From Geobacter sp. (GTDB taxonomy: Bacteria > Desulfobacterota > Desulfuromonadia > Geobacterales > Geobacteraceae): a stretch of DNA of 64,000 bases. The notes beneath the pieces were generated by a model. That model did not search any database. It was not told the origin of the DNA and saw only the letters and a list, made by a program, of their open reading frames with translations. Numbering within the stretch: position 1 is the stretch's first letter; each line of letters starts with the position of its first letter. Location: the NCBI GenBank assembly GCA_016177775.1, contig JACOUQ010000015.1, positions 285,354 to 349,353 of the forward strand, written 5' to 3'. The position numbers were made by a program, and so were the translations under genes. This document shows, piece after piece, positions 63,928 through 64,000 of this stretch.

Positions 63928-64000
63928 ATGTCGATAGACAAGAAAAGCTTACCAAGCACGCACCGAAAATTTGTACAACAGTTCCAAGATGATCAGGCAT
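63928..64000 (+). CDS. 5' end of an unidentified gene
   Basis: An ATG at 63928 follows GAGGAGGG at ideal spacing and stays open to the window end (MSIDKKSLPSTHRKFVQQFQ and four more residues). Too short to assign. It diverges from the transglutaminase-like gene. Confidence 0.55.
   Translation, partial: MSIDKKSLPSTHRKFVQQFQDDQA

Overview
The window is a gene-dense, GC-rich stretch of bacterial chromosome. Its gene content and order (tilS-ftsH-folP-cdaA-cdaR-glmM-pdxJ; rimP-nusA-ylxR-infB-rbfA-nrnA-truB-rpsO-pnp; yceD-rpmF-plsX-fabH-fabD-fabG-acpP-fabF-rpiB-glyA), with an HD-GYP regulator, a PilZ regulator and a tRNA nucleotidyltransferase fused to DHH and CBS domains, fit a Geobacter-like deltaproteobacterium. 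That assignment rests on recalled gene order, not on a search. No rRNA, CRISPR array, prophage or classical insertion sequence is visible.

Layout: 0-8.8 kb, a radical SAM protein, then tilS, ftsH, folP, the c-di-AMP/cell-wall genes cdaA-cdaR-glmM, and pdxJ. 8.8-12.6 kb, a DUF3108 protein on the minus strand, an Mla/MCE-type transporter operon whose ATPase subunit has lost every catalytic motif, and a tRNA-Val. 12.7-16.5 kb, an acyl-CoA/cobalamin cluster (two crotonases, adenosyltransferase, B12-binding mutase subunit, MeaB GTPase). 16.7-21 kb, an L,D-transpeptidase, the large DHH-CBS-CCA fusion and a small secreted protein. 21-24.3 kb, the bioB-bioD-bioA operon with a BirA-type operator. 24.4-38.3 kb, the translation/RNA operon, pnp, two peptidases, dut and a YrdC/YciO protein. 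38.3-46.4 kb, an accessory island: a type I restriction-modification locus (hsdM, hsdS, hsdR) whose gene junctions hold a GIY-YIG nuclease gene, a frameshifted four-helix-bundle gene and a toxin-antitoxin pair. 46.4-54.6 kb, the fatty-acid operon to glyA. 54.6-64 kb, a YtxH protein, a DUF3047 protein, murJ, two response regulators, ogt, mazG, a thioesterase, a cupin, an M23 peptidase and a transglutaminase-like protein.

The most interesting signal is a set of fold-back repeat elements. In the RM island, seven copies of a 14-nt core (TTCGRCTCCGCTCA, allowing single mismatches) are each flanked by short self-complementary arms that differ between copies but still pair. They surround a small GIY-YIG nuclease gene and run into its 3' end and into hsdM in frame. 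About 1.2 kb further on, a four-helix-bundle gene carries a 9-nt-period fold-back element inside its own reading frame, with a second copy just upstream. Elsewhere, between housekeeping genes, at least five more elements share one architecture: a 7-9 nt unit repeated in tandem, a short spacer, then the same units inverted. These look like non-autonomous mobile repeats. I infer, but cannot prove here, that the nuclease and the four-helix-bundle protein are the partner proteins of two of the repeat families.
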